The notes under the pieces were generated by a model. The model searched no databases. It was not told the DNA's origin and was given only the letters and a program-made list of their open reading frames with translations. Both the position numbers and the translations under genes were made by a program. 8,593 bases of DNA. It comes from Armatimonadota bacterium (GTDB lineage: Bacteria; Armatimonadota; Fimbriimonadia; Fimbriimonadales; Fimbriimonadaceae). Below, piece by piece: positions 5,103 to 8,593 of this stretch; position 1 is the first letter of the stretch, and the number at the start of each line of letters is the position of its first letter. The DNA lies in NCBI GenBank assembly GCA_023428805.1, contig JAEYWW010000207.1, positions 1-8,593 on the forward strand. The letters run 5' to 3'.

Positions 5103-6854
5103 TCAGCCTTCTCCCTGGTCCTTGCGCAGTCCGTTCTCGCTGTCCCAAGTTTGGAACGGCTCCCAGATTTCGTCATCCTCGTTCCGCTTCAGCGAGGCGC
5201 GGAATGTCGCCCGTGAACCCTGCCCTTCACACGGAACCATGAAGACCTCGCCGGTATTGTGCTTCGCCTCATGAACGGTTGTCGTGCCGATCGCATCGGT
5301 CATTTCAACCTTGATCCAGACTGAAGAAGGCTCCTCTGATTCGGGAATTCTCACCGTAATGGAGTAGGTGTAAACATCTCGACGATTCTCTTCATTCTGC
5401 GAATTGATCGTCAAAGTCACCATGGAATTCCGCTCCACTTTCTGCTTTGCGGAAGGCTTCTGTGCGATGACGGTTCCGATGGGCTTGTTCCGATCACGAC
5501 CAGTCTCGGTCTGATACTTGACGTTCAAAGTCTTCAGCATCCCCACCGCCTCTTCCAGGGTGCGGCCCGTGAGGTCGGGGAGTTCAACATACCGGCTGCC
5601 GGAACTGACAGTAGCATCGACAAAGGAATTTTCCTTCGCCTTGCGGTTTGCGGCTGGATTGGTGCGGAGAATCGTTCCTGCCGGCTCATCACTGACCTCC
5701 TCGCTCCGCTGCCGCAGCTTGAGCCCCAAATCTGAAATCTGGTCGGCAGCCTCGGTGAAGCTCATGCCCACCACATTCGGCACCTCGACCTCCTTGGAGG
5801 TGTTGATATTCCAGTACATCCAAAAGCCGATGACCGTCGCCGCCAGAAATGTCGAAAGATAGCCGATCAGGGACAGCCAAAGCGGTAGGCCGTCCGAATC
5901 ACGTTCTCGCTTGGATTTCACTCTCTTCGCCTTCCCTGCAGATTCTGCCTCGGGCTTCTCCGCCACCGGAGCAACGGATGGAACCGCCTCACCCGCACTG
6001 TCTGTCAGCGGCCACTTGACGGATTTGCCGAATCGAAGCGCATCCTGCAGAAGACGCAGGTCGCGCAGAAGTTCCGTGGCATTCGCATACCGTTCATCGG
6101 GCCTCTTCGACAGGCACTTGCGGATGATCTCATCCAAGGCGGGAGGCACCGAGGCCAGGCTCCTCTTGAGGGAGGGATAGGGAGCGGAGATATGCTGCTC
6201 GGCATAGCTCTGGGGGCTGTCGCCGCCATAGGGGTATCTCCCGGTCAAAAGACGATAGAGGAGAACGCCGACTGCGTAGATGTCCGACGTCTTGCTCGGC
6301 ATTGAGCCTGCGGTGATTTCTGGCGCAAGATAAGGCGCCATGTTGACAACCATCTGACGCGCGGCGGCATCGCTGTGCCGAAAGGCTTGCCAGAAGCCCG
6401 CCTGCATCAGCTTGACGCCCTCGCCCTGCTTGCTGAAAACAGTCCGCGCGCTGATGTCGCCGTGAATCAACCCCGCATTGTGGCAGGCTTCCAACGCCTC
6501 GACGACCGCAATGGCAAGACTGATCGCAACCGGAACGGAGAATGAACTGAGCCGCTTGAGGCGGTCTTCAAGGACCGTTCCCTCCTCAAACTCACTGGCG
6601 ATGAACCAGATTCCGTCATCCTCACGGATTTCATAGGCTCTTTCCAGCCCTGGATGCTGGAAGGTGGCGTGCTGTTGGACGACCTCTTCCAGGTCCTGAA
6701 TGAACGAGGATTCTCGGGCCGCCTGAGGTCGAACAAGCCTGATCTTTGTGGGGCGGTTGCGGCCGCGATCAATGGCGCGGTAAACATCGAAGACTCCTTC
6801 GGAACCCAACTCCTGGACCAGTTCGTACTTGTCCCCGACGATTCTTCCGATCAA
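5103..6854 (-). CDS. PASTA-domain receptor kinase homologue, predicted pseudokinase (TTG start)
   Basis: This 583-aa protein has the layout of PknB/PrkC: kinase fold (about 9-270), basic juxtamembrane stretch (308-318), one membrane helix (325-348), PASTA repeats (about 354-418 and 421-485), and a beta-rich tail (493-583) I do not recognise. The C-lobe structure is conserved: APYLAPE, DIYAVGVLLYRLLTG, and RPDERY. The catalytic residues are not. By eye alignment to PknB, the second glycine of the loop is E19, the VAIK lysine is R39, the helix-C glutamate is V58 (E57 is adjacent), HRD reads HGD with D133 kept, the catalytic-loop lysine and asparagine are S135 and T138, and DFG reads QAG (Q151). 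With no Mg-binding Asn or Asp it should not phosphorylate. The TTG at 6854 has AAGGAGG 7 bases upstream and overlaps the preceding stop by 4 bases. An ATG at 6923 would add 23 residues foreign to the family. Likely role (inference): an envelope muropeptide sensor or scaffold. Confidence 0.92.
   Translation of the reverse strand: MIGRIVGDKYELVQELGSEGVFDVYRAIDRGRNRPTKIRLVRPQAARESSFIQDLEEVVQQHATFQHPGLERAYEIREDDGIWFIASEFEEGTVLEDRLKRLSSFSVPVAISLAIAVVEALEACHNAGLIHGDISARTVFSKQGEGVKLMQAGFWQAFRHSDAAARQMVVNMAPYLAPEITAGSMPSKTSDIYAVGVLLYRLLTGRYPYGGDSPQSYAEQHISAPYPSLKRSLASVPPALDEIIRKCLSKRPDERYANATELLRDLRLLQDALRFGKSVKWPLTDSAGEAVPSVAPVAEKPEAESAGKAKRVKSKRERDSDGLPLWLSLIGYLSTFLAATVIGFWMYWNINTSKEVEVPNVVGMSFTEAADQISDLGLKLRQRSEEVSDEPAGTILRTNPAANRKAKENSFVDATVSSGSRYVELPDLTGRTLEEAVGMLKTLNVKYQTETGRDRNKPIGTVIAQKPSAKQKVERNSMVTLTINSQNEENRRDVYTYSITVRIPESEEPSSVWIKVEMTDAIGTTTVHEAKHNTGEVFMVPCEGQGSRATFRASLKRNEDDEIWEPFQTWDSENGLRKDQGEG
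5107..5115 (-). promoter_or_regulatory. Ribosome binding site deciding the TTG start of rpe
   Basis: GGGAGAAGG on the minus strand, 6 bases before the TTG at 5100, lying in the last codons of the pseudokinase gene. It holds a GGAG core 10 bases from the TTG. It supports the short form of Rpe, whose N-terminus matches the family. Confidence 0.55.
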
Positions 6855-7057
6855 GCGCTTTCCTCCTTGACACGAAGCGATGCAAGTCCGATGATGGCCG
6901 CGAACAAGGCCAAAGCAAGCCATTTGATCGCGGGAACATCGACCGCGTTTTTGTAATCAATGGGATTGCCCAGGAAGTACGCGTACTGACTCGCGAAATA
7001 CCCCCCGCCCAGAAGGGCGATCAATGCGATGGCCACAGTTGTCCTGACCAGATTCAT
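6851..7057 (-). CDS. Small two-helix membrane protein of unknown function (68 aa)
   Basis: I do not recognise this family. It has two hydrophobic segments, about residues 5-23 and 45-62, joined by a polar loop with aromatic residues (YAYFLGNPIDYKN), and a short charged C-terminus (RVKEESA). The ATG overlaps the aroB stop in an ATGA arrangement (7054-7057), and its own stop overlaps the TTG start of the PASTA pseudokinase (TTGA, 6851-6854). The AAGGAGG ribosome site of the kinase-like gene lies within its last codons. These junctions strongly support a real gene. Its position directly before a single-pass membrane sensor suggests a possible partner, but that is inference from context only. Confidence 0.8.
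   Translation of the reverse strand: MNLVRTTVAIALIALLGGGYFASQYAYFLGNPIDYKNAVDVPAIKWLALALFAAIIGLASLRVKEESA
6862..6868 (-). promoter_or_regulatory. Strong ribosome binding site deciding the TTG start
   Basis: AAGGAGG on the minus strand, 7 bases before the TTG at 6854. It is the best Shine-Dalgarno I find in the cluster and fixes the start of the PASTA pseudokinase at a TTG rather than at the upstream ATG at 6923. It is embedded in the 3' end of the 68-aa gene. Confidence 0.85.
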
Positions 7058-8088
7058 TGTCGTGCCAAAACCTGCCGGATCAGAGGCTCCGGCACATCAT
7101 CCACGAGTTTACACGTTCCCAGTGATGGCAGCAGGCTCATGGCGATCCGCCCCTGGCTTGATTTCTTGTCGCGGCGCATGGCGGGAATCAAATCATCCGG
7201 CGACAATTGAGCAGGAAGGGTCGTCGGCAAGCCCTGAAGTTTCAGCCCTGCGCGAACCGCTTCCGTCGTTCCACGTTGGGTGAAGCCCATCAGCTCCCCT
7301 ATCTCCGATTCGACAACCATGCCGATCGAGATCGCCTCGCCGTGGTTCAATTGCTGATATTGCAGGGCCCATTCAATGGCATGACCGACCGTGTGGCCGA
7401 AATTGAGGGTCGCGCGAAGGCCGCTCCGCTCAAACTCATCTGCTTCAACGACTTGACGTTTGAGATCAATGCACCGCCAGATAGTTTGCTCAAGGTGAGG
7501 GCAATCTCGAGAAATAGGCTCTTCCAGCAGCCTCTCCCAGAGCTTCAAATCCATGATTGCCCCGTACTTCCAAACCTCGGCGCTGCCGCAGAGCCATTCC
7601 CGCTCGGGCAGGGTCTCAAGAAGATCGATGCAGATCAGGACCTGCTCTGCGGGCCAGAATGCTCCCGCCAGATTCTTCCCATTTTTAAGATCGACGCCGG
7701 TCTTCCCCCCCACAGACGAATCAACCATCGCCAGCAGGCTCGTTGGAATCTGAATCAGCGAAATGCCGCGCATGTAGCTCGCGGCGGCGAATCCTGCCAA
7801 GTCGCCGATGACTCCGCCTCCCAGCGCGATGAGCTTGCTTCCGCGTGTGGCTTCCTCAGAAGCAAGCCACTCAAGAATCTCTCCAACCTGTCGCCAGGTC
7901 TTGCTCTGCTCGCCTGGATCAACAAGAAACCGTTTTGACGCAGACTCGGGCAGGCAGGTCGTCAGATTGCGGTCTGCGACCCAATATTCGTCCTCTCGAT
8001 TTTGCGGAAGATGCTCCGGCAGCACCTTCTTGATGACTGATGTCGCCTGCGTGAGACGAACAATCAGTTCCAAGGAATGACCTCGCAT
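7054..8088 (-). CDS. aroB: 3-dehydroquinate synthase AroB
   Basis: AroB is the NAD- and metal-dependent second enzyme of the shikimate pathway; it cyclises 3-deoxy-D-arabino-heptulosonate 7-phosphate to 3-dehydroquinate. The 344-aa length is normal. Visible signatures are GGGVIGD (90-96, NAD binding), PTSLLAMVDSSVGGKTGVD (115-133), AEVWKYG (170-176) with metal ligand E171, NFGHTVGHAIE (229-239) with H232, NHGEA (248-252) with H249, and DKK (307-309). The AEVWKYG tryptophan is unusual where I or V is common. The ATG at 8088 overlaps the aroK end by 25 bases but has no well-spaced Shine-Dalgarno. A TTG at 8073 has GAGG 7 bases upstream and would shorten the protein by five residues, so it may be the true start. 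It is coupled to the 68-aa gene by an ATGA overlap. Confidence 0.96.
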   Translation of the reverse strand: MRGHSLELIVRLTQATSVIKKVLPEHLPQNREDEYWVADRNLTTCLPESASKRFLVDPGEQSKTWRQVGEILEWLASEEATRGSKLIALGGGVIGDLAGFAAASYMRGISLIQIPTSLLAMVDSSVGGKTGVDLKNGKNLAGAFWPAEQVLICIDLLETLPEREWLCGSAEVWKYGAIMDLKLWERLLEEPISRDCPHLEQTIWRCIDLKRQVVEADEFERSGLRATLNFGHTVGHAIEWALQYQQLNHGEAISIGMVVESEIGELMGFTQRGTTEAVRAGLKLQGLPTTLPAQLSPDDLIPAMRRDKKSSQGRIAMSLLPSLGTCKLVDDVPEPLIRQVLARQ

Positions 8089-8573
8089 ATCTTCAAAATC
8101 GCTTCGCTGAAATCGTCCTTGTCGATCTTCACCGACACGTCGGCCTTCCGATAGAGTTCAATCCGGTTCCGCCGGATTTCCTCAACTTTGGCTTCCCAAT
8201 CCGGCACTTCCAGCAAGGGGCGTCTCTTCTTCGCGGTGGCGAGTCTCTGGGTGAGAACCTCAACGGAGACATCAAGAAAAACAGTGGTGCCCAATCGCCG
8301 GAGTTGAACCCAATTCTCGTCTTTAAGGACAATTCCTCCCCCCGTGGCCAAAATGGCCTGATCCGGTTCGAGTGATTCCAGAACTTTTGTTTCGTGCATC
8401 CGAAACGCCGTCTCGCCGTAGATTTGAAAGAGCTGGTGGATCGGTCGCCCAAGCCGGTTCTGGAGGATCTGATCGGTATCCATGAAGGGCACATCAAGAG
8501 CCTCCGCCAGCATGCGGCCAACGGTGGTTTTTCCAGAGCCCATCATCCCAACCAGGATCAGAAATCGATTCAT
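8064..8573 (-). CDS. aroK: Shikimate kinase AroK
   Basis: AroK phosphorylates shikimate at the 3-hydroxyl with ATP, the fifth step of the shikimate pathway, in the cytosol. The 169-aa length is typical. It has the P-loop GMMGSGKTT (9-17), DTD (32-34) for Mg and shikimate, R58 in GETAFRMHE, GGG (78-80) for shikimate binding, a lid with RRPLL (117-121), and the arginine-rich R134-R137 region before LYRKADV. The ATG at 8573 sits in ATGA context. The frame ending at that TGA stays open to the window edge (about seven codons), so an upstream gene may overlap it by 4 bases. No promoter or Shine-Dalgarno is evident in the remaining 20 bases. It is the first complete gene of the minus-strand cluster. 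Confidence 0.96.
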   Translation of the reverse strand: MNRFLILVGMMGSGKTTVGRMLAEALDVPFMDTDQILQNRLGRPIHQLFQIYGETAFRMHETKVLESLEPDQAILATGGGIVLKDENWVQLRRLGTTVFLDVSVEVLTQRLATAKKRRPLLEVPDWEAKVEEIRRNRIELYRKADVSVKIDKDDFSEAILKICEVIPWN

Positions 8574-8593
8574 AAGAATAAGCGGGCGGCGGC

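Noticed and set aside
6855..6923. N-terminal extension of the kinase-like protein from an ATG at 6923
   Set aside because: The 23 extra residues are Cys- and His-rich, do not match the family, and overlap the 68-aa gene. The TTG at 6854 has a near-ideal Shine-Dalgarno and the expected N-terminus.
7207..7938. A 243-residue plus-strand open frame opposite aroB
   Set aside because: It is antisense to aroB, whose motifs are intact throughout, and no family resemblance is seen.
8570..8593. Possible 3' end of an upstream gene overlapping the aroK start (ATGA)
   Set aside because: The frame is open to the window edge, but seven codons are too few to support a call, so it is only mentioned under aroK.

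Overview
The window is dense chromosomal bacterial DNA of moderately high GC, by eye in the upper fifties percent. I see no mobile element, RNA gene or CRISPR array. It holds nine protein-coding genes. Seven of them (aroK, aroB, a 68-aa membrane protein, a PASTA receptor-kinase homologue, rpe, a 99-aa membrane protein, ribD) run on the minus strand as one compact cluster whose junctions overlap or are 2 nt apart. The lineage cannot be fixed from the sequence alone. A PASTA kinase next to rpe recalls the prkC-rpe neighbourhood of Firmicutes, and the VIT/VWA protein and its C-terminal repeat-like domain are of a kind common in Armatimonadota and Planctomycetota. My weak preference is an Armatimonadota-like organism.

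Layout, left to right. Positions 1-172 are non-coding and carry four short perfect palindromes. Positions 173-2386 (minus) encode a VIT plus von Willebrand A protein with an intact MIDAS. A short divergent spacer follows, then pdxT on the plus strand, possibly leaderless. pdxT converges on the minus-strand cluster at a compact hairpin near 3043-3073 that has T-rich flanks on both sides and looks like a bidirectional terminator. The cluster fills 3091-8573. Its promoter must lie beyond the right edge, because no internal gap could hold one.

The genes make metabolic sense together. Rpe sits in the pentose phosphate pathway, which supplies erythrose-4-phosphate for the shikimate pathway (AroB, AroK) and ribulose-5-phosphate for riboflavin synthesis (RibD). 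PdxT, on the other strand, is the glutaminase of pyridoxal-phosphate synthase, which also uses a pentose phosphate.

The most interesting item is the membrane protein at 5103-6854. It has the architecture of the PknB/PrkC peptidoglycan-sensing kinases (cytosolic kinase fold, one membrane segment, PASTA repeats), but nearly every ATP- and Mg-binding residue is replaced. It is best read as a PASTA pseudokinase, embedded in a biosynthetic operon and preceded by a translationally coupled two-helix membrane protein. Two genes of the cluster (this one and rpe) appear to start at TTG.
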